This document shows positions 34,873 through 44,196 of a DNA stretch of 64,000 nucleotides, piece after piece (position 1 is the stretch's first letter; every line of letters begins with the position of its first letter). The position numbers were made by a program, and so were the translations under genes. The notes under the pieces were generated by a model. The model did no database searches. It was not told the DNA's origin and saw only the letters and a list, made by a program, of their open reading frames with translations. Location of the stretch: contig NZ_MTBQ01000003.1 of the NCBI RefSeq assembly GCF_002153375.1, forward strand, positions 62,001-126,000, written 5' to 3'. This DNA comes from Oceanobacillus rekensis (GTDB taxonomy: Bacteria > Bacillota > Bacilli > Bacillales > Amphibacillaceae).

Positions 34873-35268
34873 TTAATTACCTCCTCTTATTACTGTCTGA
34901 AGGCTGCCAAACTTACCATTAATCCGATCAACTACACCATTATAGTAAATTTGGTTTTTAGCAAGCTCTGTCATTTCTTTATCAATGTCCACATTATTAC
35001 CATTGTGGTTATAGGTTGTGTTGGAATTAGTTACTACTTGATATGACGAGTGATGGCTTTTATCGAAAGGGAGGTGTTTTTCACTGGTTCGCTTAGCTTG
35101 AAGAGAAGATGAAAGTGCATCGTTCAAGGCATTTTTAAAAGTTACTTCCTGTGATTTATAGCCCGGTGTATCTGCATTGGAGATATTTGTTGATATTGCA
35201 TTATTTTTTGCTGTTGCATAATCAAGTGAATGCTCTAACTTGTTGATTGTTCCACTGAATAATTTCAT
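34873..35268 (-). CDS. flgB: Flagellar proximal rod protein FlgB
   Basis: First gene of the fla/che operon. 131 aa from ATG 35268, which has AAGGGG 9 bases upstream. The reading frame extends to 35361 but that part is leader sequence. It has the rod-protein motif AISTNISNADTPGYKSQEV at about residues 22-40 and the C-terminal DIDKEMTELAKNQIYYNGVV. Confidence 0.94.
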   Translation of the reverse strand: MKLFSGTINKLEHSLDYATAKNNAISTNISNADTPGYKSQEVTFKNALNDALSSSLQAKRTSEKHLPFDKSHHSSYQVVTNSNTTYNHNGNNVDIDKEMTELAKNQIYYNGVVDRINGKFGSLQTVIRGGN

Positions 35269-35561
35269 TATTGGTAACCCCTTATTTTTAAAAATTAGAC
35301 GGTCATAATTTCTTTTCATACTACGAATATTGTAATTTAATTCACAGACAAAGTCTATCACTTTTCGACAATTTACAACAACTTTACATAAAATAGTTAA
35401 AAATAACTAGTATTATTTCATTATTTATCATCCTTTTTTTGGAAAAATGACTTTTTAACGACAAAATTAGACCTTTTTTTAAATTATATGTAATTTCCGA
35501 ATGTTAATTTTCTGTTTGAAGGTTCATTTAGCAACCTTAACTACCGGGTGAAAATACCCAA
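35269..35561 (-). promoter_or_regulatory. Upstream region of the fla/che operon
   Basis: An AT-rich gene-free spacer of about 290 bases between the codY terminator and flgB. It must contain the main operon promoter. One weak sigma-A-like candidate on the minus strand is TTGTTG-18-TAGACT, ending near 35355. A CodY-type half site (AATTTTCTG at 35506-35514) is present but the other half is not conserved. No sigma-D consensus was seen. Short inverted repeats GGTT/AACC and GGGT/ACCC lie near 35521-35560. Confidence 0.4.
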
Positions 35562-35599
35562 AACAAAAAGCTAGCACATAACCATGCTAGCTTTTTGTT
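35562..35599 (-). terminator. Intrinsic terminator of codY
   Basis: A 15-bp inverted repeat AACAAAAAGCTAGCA/TGCTAGCTTTTTGTT with a short loop, U-rich on the descending arm, about 20 bases beyond the codY stop. It separates the codY unit from fla/che. Confidence 0.85.
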
Positions 35600-35619
35600 A
35601 GTATAATTCTTAACAATAC

Positions 35620-36399
35620 TTATCTTGAACGAAGTTTATCCAGTTCTACGAGGAATTTATCGTTTAACACTTTAATATAAGTACCTTTCATTCCAAGTGA
35701 ACGTGATTCAATAACTCCGGCACTTTCAAGCTTTCTTAACGCATTAACAATTACAGAACGTGTAATTCCAACTCTGTCAGCGATTTTACTTGCAACCAAT
35801 AACCCTTCATGACCGTTTAACTCTTCGAAAATGTGATCAATTGCTTCTAACTCACTATAAGAAAGGGAACTGATTGCCATTTGTACAACTGCTTTACTTC
35901 TGGCTTCCATTTCGATTTCTTCTGTTTTCTCATGTAGAATTTCCATTCCAACAACGGTTGCGCCATATTCTCCAAGCAGAAGATCGTCATCATTAAAATT
36001 CTCATCGACTCTTCCTAATATCAACGTTCCTAGGCGCTCTCCACCACCAATAATTGGGACAATCGTAGTTAAACCATCCTTGAACAATTCCTTGCTTTCA
36101 ACAGGGAAAACTGAATGCGGACTATCAATATCAAGGTTTGCCGTTGTTTCACGAATATCTTGAAGCCCCTTTGTATATTCTTCAGGGAATTGTCTGTCCT
36201 CAAGCATTGCTTTCATACGTTCATTTTGGATTTCTTGATTTACAGCAAATCCAAGTAGTTTCCCACGTCTGCTTACGATGTAAACATTCCCTTTGATTAC
36301 ATCTCTTAATGATCCAGACATTTCGTTAAAATTAACCGATTTTCCTGTAGCTTTTTGTAACATTGCGTTGATTTGTCTTGCGCGATTTAATAGATCCAT
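35620..36399 (-). CDS. codY: Global nutrient-sensing repressor CodY
   Basis: GTP- and branched-chain-amino-acid-responsive regulator of Bacilli. 259 aa from ATG 36399 (GGAGGATCATC upstream), identical in length to B. subtilis CodY. It has an N-terminal GAF domain (residues about 1-155) with [10 protein letters not shown], and a C-terminal winged helix-turn-helix (about 200-245) with [19 protein letters not shown]. It ends the xerC-hslV-hslU-codY operon. In B. subtilis CodY represses the fla/che promoter that lies just downstream here. Confidence 0.97.
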   Translation of the reverse strand: MDLLNRARQINAMLQKATGKSVNFNEMSGSLRDVIKGNVYIVSRRGKLLGFAVNQEIQNERMKAMLEDRQFPEEYTKGLQDIRETTANLDIDSPHSVFPVESKELFKDGLTTIVPIIGGGERLGTLILGRVDENFNDDDLLLGEYGATVVGMEILHEKTEEIEMEARSKAVVQMAISSLSYSELEAIDHIFEELNGHEGLLVASKIADRVGITRSVIVNALRKLESAGVIESRSLGMKGTYIKVLNDKFLVELDKLRSR

Positions 36400-36426
36400 G
36401 ATGATCCTCCATTTCAATTGTGAAAA

Positions 36427-37824
36427 TTATAGTATAAATTGACTTAAATCTTTGTTCTGTACAATCATGTTTAATTTCTGATCTACATAACTCTCTGTTA
36501 TTTCTATTTTTTCCATTGTTATATCAGATGCTTCAAATGATAAATCTTCTAATAATTTCTCCAAAATTGTGTGTAGCCTTCTTGCTCCAATATTATCTGT
36601 CTCCTGATTAACCTGAAAGGCAATTTCTGCCAGTCTCTCTATAGCTTCGTCTGTAAAAATAACATTTATACCTTCTGTTTTCAGTAATGCTTGATATTGT
36701 TTGATTAAAGCATTGGACGGTTCGGTCAATATTTGTTTAAAGTCATCAACCGATAATTTTTCAAGTTCGACCCTGATTGGAAATCTTCCTTGCAGTTCTG
36801 GAATAAGATCAGACGGTTTAGACATATGAAAAGCACCTGCGGCGATAAAAAGCATATGATCCGTTTTTACAGGACCGTGTTTTGTTACCACAGTTGAACC
36901 TTCCACAATGGGTAAGACGTCACGCTGTACACCTTCCCGGGAGACATTGGCAGTGGAATCCTGTTTTCCCGATACCTTATCTATCTCATCAATAAAAAGG
37001 ATACCCATTTCCTCCGCCCGCTTAACCGCAATTTGGACCACTTCATCCATATCTATCAACTTCCCTGCTTCTTGCTGTATTAAAACCTTTCTGGCTTCAA
37101 AAACTGGCAATTTGCGTTTCTTCTTTTTTGATGGCATGAATTGTCCAAATGTGTCTTGCATATTCATTCCCATGTTTTCCATACCCGACCCTTGCAGCAT
37201 GTCAAACATAGACGGAGCGCTTTCCTCGATTTCTACGGTTACCATATGGTCTTCCAATTCACCTAAAGCTAATTGGTGTTGGATTCGTTCTCGTTTATTT
37301 CGGATTTCCTCATCTTTTTCTTGTTCATCTGAAGGTTCCTCGTTGGTAGATGACTGATTGGGAAATAACATTTCAAATGGATTTTTAACGCTAGATTGTT
37401 TTTTTGCTCCAGGGACAAGCAGTTTCACAAGTCTTTTATTTGCTTCCTGCTCAGCCGTTCCCATAACATCCTTCATTTTTTCTTCCTTCACCATACGAAC
37501 AGCCATTTCTACAAGATCACGAACCATTGATTCCACATCACGACCTACATAACCAACTTCCGTAAATTTGGTAGCCTCTACCTTTACAAAAGGGGCGCCG
37601 ACAAGTTTTGCAAGCCTCCTTGCAATCTCTGTTTTTCCAACACCGGTAGGACCAATCATTAAGATATTTTTCGGTACAATTTCTTCTTTTAAATCTTCAT
37701 CAAGCTGCATACGTCTGTAACGATTTCTTAACGCAACGGCCACTGACTTTTTCGCCTGTTTTTGTCCGATAATATATTTATCCAATTGATCCACAATTTG
37801 TTTTGGAGTGTAATTCATTTCCAT
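36427..37824 (-). CDS. hslU: ATP-dependent protease ATPase subunit HslU (ClpY)
   Basis: AAA+ unfoldase that feeds the HslV peptidase. 465 aa (B. subtilis ClpY 467). Walker A is GPTGVGKTE (about residues 54-62), followed by a variable I domain with an acidic low-complexity stretch (about 135-215). Walker B is [11 protein letters not shown] (about 253-263). The C-terminus [10 protein letters not shown] inserts into HslV. ATG 37824 follows AGGGAGG at a long 12-base spacing; a second ATG two codons on is possible. Confidence 0.96.
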   Translation of the reverse strand: MEMNYTPKQIVDQLDKYIIGQKQAKKSVAVALRNRYRRMQLDEDLKEEIVPKNILMIGPTGVGKTEIARRLAKLVGAPFVKVEATKFTEVGYVGRDVESMVRDLVEMAVRMVKEEKMKDVMGTAEQEANKRLVKLLVPGAKKQSSVKNPFEMLFPNQSSTNEEPSDEQEKDEEIRNKRERIQHQLALGELEDHMVTVEIEESAPSMFDMLQGSGMENMGMNMQDTFGQFMPSKKKKRKLPVFEARKVLIQQEAGKLIDMDEVVQIAVKRAEEMGILFIDEIDKVSGKQDSTANVSREGVQRDVLPIVEGSTVVTKHGPVKTDHMLFIAAGAFHMSKPSDLIPELQGRFPIRVELEKLSVDDFKQILTEPSNALIKQYQALLKTEGINVIFTDEAIERLAEIAFQVNQETDNIGARRLHTILEKLLEDLSFEASDITMEKIEITESYVDQKLNMIVQNKDLSQFIL

Positions 37825-37845
37825 TTTTAGGAAAAACCTCCCTTA

Positions 37846-38391
37846 TTAATCAAGTACTTCCAATGTAATAAAGTCGTTTGTATATACACAGATTTCACCA
37901 GCAACTTCCAAGGCTGTTTGGGCTATTTCTTTTGCTGTTAAATTACCAGAATGTTTGACAAGTGCTCTGCCTGCACTTAATGCATAGTTTCCACCAGAAC
38001 CAATTGCTAAAATACCGTCATCTGGTTCAATAACTTCGCCAGTACCTGAAACTAAGTACATATTTTCTTTGTTCATAACGATTAGCATTGCTTCCAGCTT
38101 ACGAAGGACTTTATCTGTACGCCATTCCTGTGCAAGTTCAACAGATGCTCTCGTTATATTACCGTTAAAGGCTTGGAGTTTACTCTCAAATTTCTCAAAT
38201 AATGTAAAGGCATCTGCTACCGAACCAGCAAAACCCGCCAAAACTTTTCCATTATACAGGGTGCGGACTTTCTTTGCTTTATGTTTCATAACAACAGCAT
38301 TTCCCAATGTGACTTGCCCGTCACCACTCATTGCACATTGCCCATTATGCTGAATTGCAAAGATGGTCGTTGCATGCATTTCATTTGTCAT
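37846..38391 (-). CDS. hslV: ATP-dependent protease peptidase subunit HslV (ClpQ/CodW)
   Basis: Proteasome-like N-terminal-nucleophile peptidase. From ATG 38391 (GAGGTG 6 bases upstream) it is 181 aa, the same as B. subtilis CodW, and begins [18 protein letters not shown]. subtilis CodW is known for an N-terminal Ser nucleophile. Here a Thr is at position 2, so Met removal would expose Thr. Conserved blocks are [38 protein letters not shown] and [17 protein letters not shown]. The frame extends to 38424, inside xerC; that part is not needed. Confidence 0.95.
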   Translation of the reverse strand: MTNEMHATTIFAIQHNGQCAMSGDGQVTLGNAVVMKHKAKKVRTLYNGKVLAGFAGSVADAFTLFEKFESKLQAFNGNITRASVELAQEWRTDKVLRKLEAMLIVMNKENMYLVSGTGEVIEPDDGILAIGSGGNYALSAGRALVKHSGNLTAKEIAQTALEVAGEICVYTNDFITLEVLD

Positions 38392-38404
38392 TCCATTCAC
38401 CTCA

Positions 38405-39325
38405 CTAATCCCTGTTTTGATCATTTGCTCGTGGATGGCTTTTCATATATACATCACGAAGATGATCTTTTGTTACGTGTGTGTATATCTGTGTTGAGGA
38501 TAAACTTTCATGACCAAGCAATTCTTGCACAGTACGAAGATCTGCACCTTCATTCAGCATATGTGTTGCAAATGTATGACGTAATTTATGTGGATGCACA
38601 TGAACGGTTAATGCGGCTCTTTCAACTATTTTATTTAAAATTGTACGTATTCCCCTTGTTGTAAGAGGCTTGCCTCGAGCATTCAAAAAGACAACATCTG
38701 TAGATACATCGGCTTTTTCCAATAATTTTGCCCTGCCCTCATTTATGTATGTCTCCAATGCGATTTCCGCAAACCGACCGAATGGAACATAACGCTCTTT
38801 CCGTCCCTTGCCTTTAACGAAAATAGTACCGATTGAATAATCAATATCCGTAAGCCTCAACCCCTGGCATTCACTCACCCTTATTCCGGTACCATACAGC
38901 ACTTCAAGTATTGCTTGATCCCGCCCACCTGTTGGTTTGGTCATATCATTTACTTCAAACAGTTTTTCCAATTCTTCCATATATAAAAATCCTGGAACCG
39001 ATTTACTTGTTCTAGGTAAATATATATGTACAAAAGGATTAGATTTAACCAATTCTTCTCGTTCTAGAAACTTGTAAAAACTCCTCAAAGAGGAAATCTT
39101 CCTTGACACGGATCTTCTTGCGAGGTTTTGGTCATATAAAGTAGTTAGAAACAATCTAACATCACGTTGCTCTATTGCATTTAAATCGTGAATACCTTCT
39201 TGGTTTAAAAAGTTGAAGAAAGTTTCCAGATCATTCCGATAATACTTCACGGTATAAGGGGATGCATTCTTCTCAATCTGCAAATACTCTACAAAAGCTT
39301 CACTATATTTCATATAATTAGTCAA
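38405..39325 (-). CDS. xerC: Tyrosine recombinase XerC (CodV)
   Basis: Resolves chromosome dimers at the dif site with XerD. 306 aa from TTG 39325, with GAGGTG 6 bases upstream (CodV 304 aa). It has an N-terminal SAM-like core-binding domain (about residues 1-90) and a C-terminal catalytic domain with Arg in GTGIRVSE, Lys in [24 protein letters not shown] and the nucleophile Tyr in TQIYTHV. All catalytic residues are present. In B. subtilis trmFO lies between topA and this gene; here it does not. Confidence 0.96.
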   Translation of the reverse strand: MTNYMKYSEAFVEYLQIEKNASPYTVKYYRNDLETFFNFLNQEGIHDLNAIEQRDVRLFLTTLYDQNLARRSVSRKISSLRSFYKFLEREELVKSNPFVHIYLPRTSKSVPGFLYMEELEKLFEVNDMTKPTGGRDQAILEVLYGTGIRVSECQGLRLTDIDYSIGTIFVKGKGRKERYVPFGRFAEIALETYINEGRAKLLEKADVSTDVVFLNARGKPLTTRGIRTILNKIVERAALTVHVHPHKLRHTFATHMLNEGADLRTVQELLGHESLSSTQIYTHVTKDHLRDVYMKSHPRANDQNRD

Positions 39326-39353
39326 AATGTTCACCTCATTGAACAGCGGATAA

Positions 39354-39382
39354 ATCATAGCATATTCCAAAACATAAAGCAA
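39354..39382 (-). promoter_or_regulatory. Sigma-A promoter immediately upstream of xerC
   Basis: TTGCTT (39377-39382) and TATGAT (39354-39359) with a 17-base spacer ending in TGC (extended -10). The transcript would begin about 25 bases ahead of the xerC start. Confidence 0.65.
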
Positions 39383-39489
39383 TGGATTTAACTAAATTGC
39401 AACAAAATTCTGAATCGTAGTTTAGATTAAAAAATGTAAACTTACAATTGGTTATTTCGCTGTAAAGTAATTTGACTTACCACTGCGTA

Positions 39490-39518
39490 ATTATAGCCAT
39501 AGGAATTAATATAGTCAA
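39490..39518 (-). promoter_or_regulatory. Second, stronger sigma-A promoter in the xerC upstream region
   Basis: TTGACT (39513-39518) and a perfect TATAAT (39490-39495) with a 17-base spacer. It is about 165 bases from xerC, and the intervening sequence has no gene. A small palindrome TGTAAACTTACA followed by T6 on the minus strand lies between them. This could make a long xerC leader or a short RNA. Confidence 0.65.
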
Positions 39519-39602
39519 TAAATTAATACCTAATTATTTCTAAAAATAAAAATACAGTGAAGTTTTTGTGAACACCCTAATACCGTTATAGCCAACTTAC
39601 TA

Positions 39603-39917
39603 CTAAATTATTCCCAATTCTTTAATTTTATTCTTTGTCTCTTCTGTTCCAAGTTCATATAATCTTTGATAAACACTTATTAAGGAACGATCATATGTTT
39701 CTCTCTCACTGTCTACCTTTGCTTCATCAAAAGGATTAATAGAGATGTCTTCAACAGCATCCTTGGATTCATTATCCATTGTCTGGAAGATTTGTTGTAT
39801 TTCCAATAATTCCTGCTCATCAGCTATAATTTCATATTCCACCTGATTATCATCTATCGAGACATCCCTAATTTCTTTCGTATCAATCGTAACAAAAAAG
39901 TGATTTTTAGTTACCAT
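39603..39917 (-). CDS. Small acidic protein of unknown function
   Basis: I do not recognise this gene. About 104 aa from ATG 39917 (AAGGAG 9 bases upstream; GTG 39920 or ATG 39926 also possible). It has a beta-rich first third (FFVTIDTKEIRDVSIDDNQV), a Glu/Gln-rich helix (DEQELLEIQQIFQTMDN), a conserved-looking NPFDEAKVDSERETYDRSL, and a C-terminal helix. No membrane segment or signal peptide. It occupies the place of trmFO between topA and xerC, but is far too short and unlike it. A short TTG-started 13-codon frame with its own AGGAGG overlaps its start. Confidence 0.65.
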   Translation of the reverse strand: MVTKNHFFVTIDTKEIRDVSIDDNQVEYEIIADEQELLEIQQIFQTMDNESKDAVEDISINPFDEAKVDSERETYDRSLISVYQRLYELGTEETKNKIKELGII

Positions 39918-40007
39918 CACTATCATCTCCTTTCGTATACGTAGACAATTCCCCTCCTAATGATAATTGAAACTTTCTAAAAAATCCGAGATGGAGACAA
40001 AAGGAAA

Positions 40008-40031
40008 AGCTGCTCAAGTAAATGAACAGCT
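40008..40031 (-). terminator. Terminator at the end of topA
   Basis: Stem AGCTGTTC/GAGCAGCT (one G-U pair) with an 8-base loop, followed on the minus strand by TTTTCCTTTTG. It begins within the topA stop codon. Confidence 0.6.
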
Positions 40032-42108
40032 AACTTTGTGCTACTTCTTTGTATTCACAATTCGTACACTGTATTTGTACCTCTTTTTTGGATTTCTTTT
40101 CAACCAACAGAGAGTCACACTTTGGACAAGGTCTTGAAATTGGTTTATCCCAGGACACAAAGTCACACTCTGGAAACTGATCGCAACCATAGAAAGTTCT
40201 TCGTTTCTTTGATTTTCTTTCGACCACATTACCATCTTTGCATTTCGGACATTTTACTCCTATTTCTTTTAAAATTGGCTTTGTGTTTCTGCATTCAGGG
40301 AAGTTGGAGCATGCAAGGAACTTACCGTATCTCCCCATTTTATATACCATTTCATTGCCACAGTTTTCGCAATCAATCCCTGCCGGCTCATCTTTAATTT
40401 CTATTTTTTCCATCTCTTTTTCAGCTATATCCAATCGCTTGCTAAAGCCCCCATAGAATTCATCAATAATTTTCATCCATTCTATTTGGCCTTCTTCGAT
40501 GGAATCCAAATCTGTTTCCATCTTCGCGGTGAAATGCGCATCAATAATTTCCGGGAAAAACTCCTCAACTAATTCACATACTATTGTTCCAAGCTCTGTA
40601 GGAATAAAGCGTTTGTTGTCCATGGACACATAACCCCTACGCTGAATCGTATCCAATGTTGGTGCATATGTTGAGGGGCGTCCAATACCTTGCTCTTCCA
40701 TTGCGCGTACGAGTCTGGCATCCGTATATCTCGGAGGCGGCTGTGTGAAATGCTGGTTCGGTATGATTTCTTTGGATTCTACAGTTGTTCCTTCAACCAG
40801 ATCGGGAAGTAATTTATCTTCCACTTTTTTGTTGTCGTCTGTTCCTTCTACATATACTCTCATAAATCCTTTGAATTTTATCTTTGAACCAGTCGCACGA
40901 AATTCAACATCATTATTTAGTAAATGTACTGTCATCGTATCCATTACAGCAGGAGACATTTGACTTGCGACGAACCGCTCCCAAATCAGTTTATATAATC
41001 GAAGTTGTTCCCTAGAAAGAACATCTTTTAACGTTTTGGGATCTCTTAGTGTAGATGTCGGACGTATCGCTTCATGGGCGTCTTGAGCACCTTCTTTATT
41101 TTTTACAGCTTTGGATGCTCCGAGATACTCTTTCCCATAATTTTCTTCGATATAAGACTTAGCCTCTTGTTTAGCTGTTTCTGAAATCCGTGTGGAATCT
41201 GTACGCATATACGTAATCAACCCTGTGATGCCACCTGCTTTTCTACCTAAATCAATTCCTTCATATAACTGTTGCGCAAGCATCATTGTTTTTTTTGCAC
41301 GGAAATTGAGTTTTCTAGCTGCTTCTTGTTGGAGGGAAGACGTAATAAAAGGCTGTGCGGGATTTCTTTTTCTTTCTCGTTTATTGACCTTATCGATTGC
41401 AAACTTATCCCCATTCAACCTAGCTTTTATATCGTTTACATCTTTTTCTGTTTTTAATGCTGCTTTCTTACCTTCGATCCCGTAAAAATTACCATCAAAT
41501 ATTTCCGCATCCTTTTGAAATTTTGCATCAATGGACCAATATTCTTCTGGTTCGAAGCTTTTAATTTCCTTTTCACGGTCCAGAATCATTTTAAGTGCAA
41601 CTGATTGGACACGCCCTGCGCTTAAGCCCTTTTTAACTTTCTTCCAAAGCAATGGGCTGATATTATAACCTACTAGTCTGTCCAATATTCTTCTAGCCTG
41701 TTGTGCATCTACAAGATCTAAATCAATTTTTCTAGGATGTTTGAATGACTCTTTTATCGCATCTTTCGTTATTTCATTAAATACGACTCGACAATCTGAA
41801 TTCTCATCCACATTTAAAATGTGGGCCAAATGCCAGGCGATTGCTTCTCCTTCACGATCCGGATCGGCTGCGAGATATATTTTCTTCGCTTTTTTTGCTG
41901 ACTTTCTTAATTCTTTGAGTACATCGCCTTTCCCGCGAATCGTGATGTACTTTGGTTTATAATTATCTTCCACATCAACACCCATTTGACTTTTGGGTAA
42001 GTCACGAATATGACCCATCGATGCTTTTACCGTATATTTTTTTCCTAAATAGCGTTCAATCGTCTTTGCTTTTGCTGGCGATTCAACGATTACTAGATAA
42101 TCTGACAT
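40030..42108 (-). CDS. topA: DNA topoisomerase I
   Basis: Type IA topoisomerase that relaxes negative supercoils. 692 aa (B. subtilis 691). It has an N-terminal Toprim domain ([18 protein letters not shown], with the acidic [12 protein letters not shown] near residue 85), the active-site Tyr in [14 protein letters not shown], and three C-terminal zinc ribbons with CxxC pairs ([24 protein letters not shown]...CTNCEY). ATG 42108 with AGGAGG. Confidence 0.97.
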   Translation of the reverse strand: MSDYLVIVESPAKAKTIERYLGKKYTVKASMGHIRDLPKSQMGVDVEDNYKPKYITIRGKGDVLKELRKSAKKAKKIYLAADPDREGEAIAWHLAHILNVDENSDCRVVFNEITKDAIKESFKHPRKIDLDLVDAQQARRILDRLVGYNISPLLWKKVKKGLSAGRVQSVALKMILDREKEIKSFEPEEYWSIDAKFQKDAEIFDGNFYGIEGKKAALKTEKDVNDIKARLNGDKFAIDKVNKRERKRNPAQPFITSSLQQEAARKLNFRAKKTMMLAQQLYEGIDLGRKAGGITGLITYMRTDSTRISETAKQEAKSYIEENYGKEYLGASKAVKNKEGAQDAHEAIRPTSTLRDPKTLKDVLSREQLRLYKLIWERFVASQMSPAVMDTMTVHLLNNDVEFRATGSKIKFKGFMRVYVEGTDDNKKVEDKLLPDLVEGTTVESKEIIPNQHFTQPPPRYTDARLVRAMEEQGIGRPSTYAPTLDTIQRRGYVSMDNKRFIPTELGTIVCELVEEFFPEIIDAHFTAKMETDLDSIEEGQIEWMKIIDEFYGGFSKRLDIAEKEMEKIEIKDEPAGIDCENCGNEMVYKMGRYGKFLACSNFPECRNTKPILKEIGVKCPKCKDGNVVERKSKKRRTFYGCDQFPECDFVSWDKPISRPCPKCDSLLVEKKSKKEVQIQCTNCEYKEVAQS

Positions 42109-42160
42109 GATAGTGCCTCCTAAAGTGAGGTTGACAATTTACGATTTGAAATCTTTTCTA

Positions 42161-42189
42161 ATACTAAGTTCATCTTTCAAATTTGTCAA
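42161..42189 (-). promoter_or_regulatory. Sigma-A promoter of topA
   Basis: Consensus TTGACA (42184-42189) and TAGTAT (42161-42166), 17-base spacer. The leader to topA is about 45 bases. It lies in the 128-base spacer after dprA. Confidence 0.65.
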
Positions 42190-42236
42190 ACTTGCAATAT
42201 TTATCTTTCTATTTTATATAATTAAAATTAGTTACA

Positions 42237-43121
42237 TTATTCATTAACCATTCCATTCCATTCTTCTAAGATATCCATCGGTTCTTGAACCAGTTTTGCC
42301 CCATCCTGTATCATTAAATGGCATCCCTTTGTTTGCGGATATATGGGAGATCCTGGAACAGCAAATACTTCTCTTCCTTGTTCAAGAGCTTGTTCAACTG
42401 TAATCAATGTACCACTTCTCTCGGTAGCTTCTATTACAAGCGTACCAAAACTTAACCCACTTATTATCCGATTTCTCTCAGGGAAATGATACCTTGCAGG
42501 CGGAATGTCTGGCGGATATTCCGATAAAACTAGTCCATTTTTCGCAATTTGGTGGTAAAGAGATATGTTTTGCTTTGGATAAATATGCTGAAAACCACCA
42601 CCTAGTACGGCGATTGTTTTACCCTTATGTCCAAGTGCAATTTTATGTGCTAAACTATCAATTCCCTTTGCCATCCCACTCACAATAAGCCAGTTCTCCT
42701 TGACAAGTGGGTTCACAATCAATTCCATTTTTCGAGAAGCTTCCACTGATGGACTTCTCGTACCTATAACACTTAATGCAGGATTATAGGATAATAGTGA
42801 TGTATCACCAACTGCATATAGTACGAGAGGGGCATCATTTATTGTATTTAACATAGGTGAATAACTTTCGTCAACTATTGTGATGATATTAAAACGATCC
42901 ATATCATACAAAATCTTTTGTCTTAAAGTTAGATTATGAAGATCGGAAAATAAAGATGCGGCATTTTTTCCTGGCAGGGAGTATTTGCTGGAGATTTCTG
43001 TTTGAGACAAATGGTAAATTTCGCTTAGCGTGGGATCATATTGAAGGAGTTTGTGAATAAACTTTCGGGTTATACCTCGACAGCGATGCAAATGTATTAA
43101 TTTATTACGTAACGATTTCAA
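42237..43121 (-). CDS. dprA: DNA processing protein DprA (Smf)
   Basis: Loads RecA on incoming single-stranded DNA during transformation. 294 aa (B. subtilis 297). The Rossmann-like core has SVIGTRSPS, IVSGMAKGIDSLAHKIAL, IAVLGGGFQHIYPKQN and FPERNRIISGLS, with RSGTLITVEQALEQGREVFAVPG (given here as its ends: RSGTLIT and VFAVPG). TTG start at 43121 with AAAGGA about 10 bases upstream; the N-terminus aligns with known DprA length, so I keep it. Confidence 0.93.
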   Translation of the reverse strand: MKSLRNKLIHLHRCRGITRKFIHKLLQYDPTLSEIYHLSQTEISSKYSLPGKNAASLFSDLHNLTLRQKILYDMDRFNIITIVDESYSPMLNTINDAPLVLYAVGDTSLLSYNPALSVIGTRSPSVEASRKMELIVNPLVKENWLIVSGMAKGIDSLAHKIALGHKGKTIAVLGGGFQHIYPKQNISLYHQIAKNGLVLSEYPPDIPPARYHFPERNRIISGLSFGTLVIEATERSGTLITVEQALEQGREVFAVPGSPIYPQTKGCHLMIQDGAKLVQEPMDILEEWNGMVNE

Positions 43122-43143
43122 TCGAAAACAGTCCTTTCATCAT

Positions 43144-43195
43144 AAAGAATCGGAACCTAGAATTTGAAAAACTCCAGGTTCCCAGTGAATTCTTT
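43144..43195. terminator. Long hairpin downstream of sucD
   Basis: Stem GGAACCT/AGGTTCC inside a second paired layer AAAGAAT/ATTCTTT. It lies between the sucD stop and dprA. There is no long U tract on the minus strand, so it may be a weak terminator or an mRNA-end stabiliser for the sucCD transcript. Confidence 0.55.
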
Positions 43196-43219
43196 GTTAA
43201 TATGTCTAGCTTCCTGTAT

Positions 43220-44122
43220 TTAGTGCGTCTTACACTTTTCGTCCAAACCTTTTTCTTTCAATACTTTAATCATTGTTTCTCCCATTACTGCAGGGGTTTC
43301 TGCTACAGCTATTCCACATGATTCCATGATGCGGATTTTTTCAGCAGCTGTACCTTTCCCACCAGAAATGATTGCTCCGGCATGGCCCATGCGTTTGCCA
43401 GGAGGTGCAGTTGCCCCGCCTATAAAGCCAACAACGGGTTTAGTCATGTTGGCTTTAACCCATTCAGCAGCCTCTTCTTCAGCTGTTCCACCAATTTCAC
43501 CAATCATAACAACTGCTTCTGTTTCAGGGTCTTCGTTAAATGCAGATAAAACATCAATAAAGTTAGTACCATTGACAGGGTCTCCACCAATTCCAACTGC
43601 AGAAGTTTGACCATAGCCTGCTTGTGTTAATTGGTGTACTGCTTCATATGTCAATGTTCCGGATCTGGATACTACACCAATATGTCCTTTTTTGTGAATA
43701 TATCCTGGCATAATACCAATTTTAGTTTCATCAGCAGTAATTACTCCTGGACAGTTCGGTCCAACTAAACGCGTTTTCTTACCTTCCATATAGCGTTTTA
43801 CTTTTACCATATCCAATACTGGAATATGCTCCGTAATACAAATAACAAGATCCAACTCAGCATCTGTCGCCTCTATAATAGCATCTGCAGCAAAGGGTGC
43901 TGGCACATAAATAACAGACACTGTTGCACCAGTAGTATCTACTGCATCTTTAACTGTATTAAATACTGGTACACCTTCAACCTCAGAACCAGCCTTTTTA
44001 GGTGTTACCCCACCAACGATTTTCGTGCCATATTCAAGCATTTGTTTCGTATGGAATTTAGCTGTCCCACCTGTTATTCCTTGGACAATAACTTTCGTAT
44101 CTTTATTAACATAAACACCCAT
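43220..44122 (-). CDS. sucD: Succinyl-CoA synthetase alpha subunit
   Basis: With SucC makes succinate and nucleoside triphosphate from succinyl-CoA in the citric acid cycle. 300 aa from ATG 44122 (AAAGGA 9 bases upstream), equal to B. subtilis SucD. The N-terminal CoA-binding Rossmann domain has [15 protein letters not shown], and GPNCPGVI is also seen. The phospho-histidine loop is in [13 protein letters not shown] near residue 243. It follows sucC by about 75 bases. Confidence 0.96.
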   Translation of the reverse strand: MGVYVNKDTKVIVQGITGGTAKFHTKQMLEYGTKIVGGVTPKKAGSEVEGVPVFNTVKDAVDTTGATVSVIYVPAPFAADAIIEATDAELDLVICITEHIPVLDMVKVKRYMEGKKTRLVGPNCPGVITADETKIGIMPGYIHKKGHIGVVSRSGTLTYEAVHQLTQAGYGQTSAVGIGGDPVNGTNFIDVLSAFNEDPETEAVVMIGEIGGTAEEEAAEWVKANMTKPVVGFIGGATAPPGKRMGHAGAIISGGKGTAAEKIRIMESCGIAVAETPAVMGETMIKVLKEKGLDEKCKTH

Positions 44123-44196
44123 TTTCAACCGTCCTTTCTATATTAAAAATAAAGGCTTTTGCTCCACTTATAAGAAAGCATAACTTTCACTAAAAA

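Noticed and set aside
35506-35520. CodY box in the fla/che upstream region
   Set aside because: Only one half (AATTTTCTG) matches the 15-base CodY consensus; the other half is largely different, so it is not supported as a site, although CodY control of this operon is known in B. subtilis.
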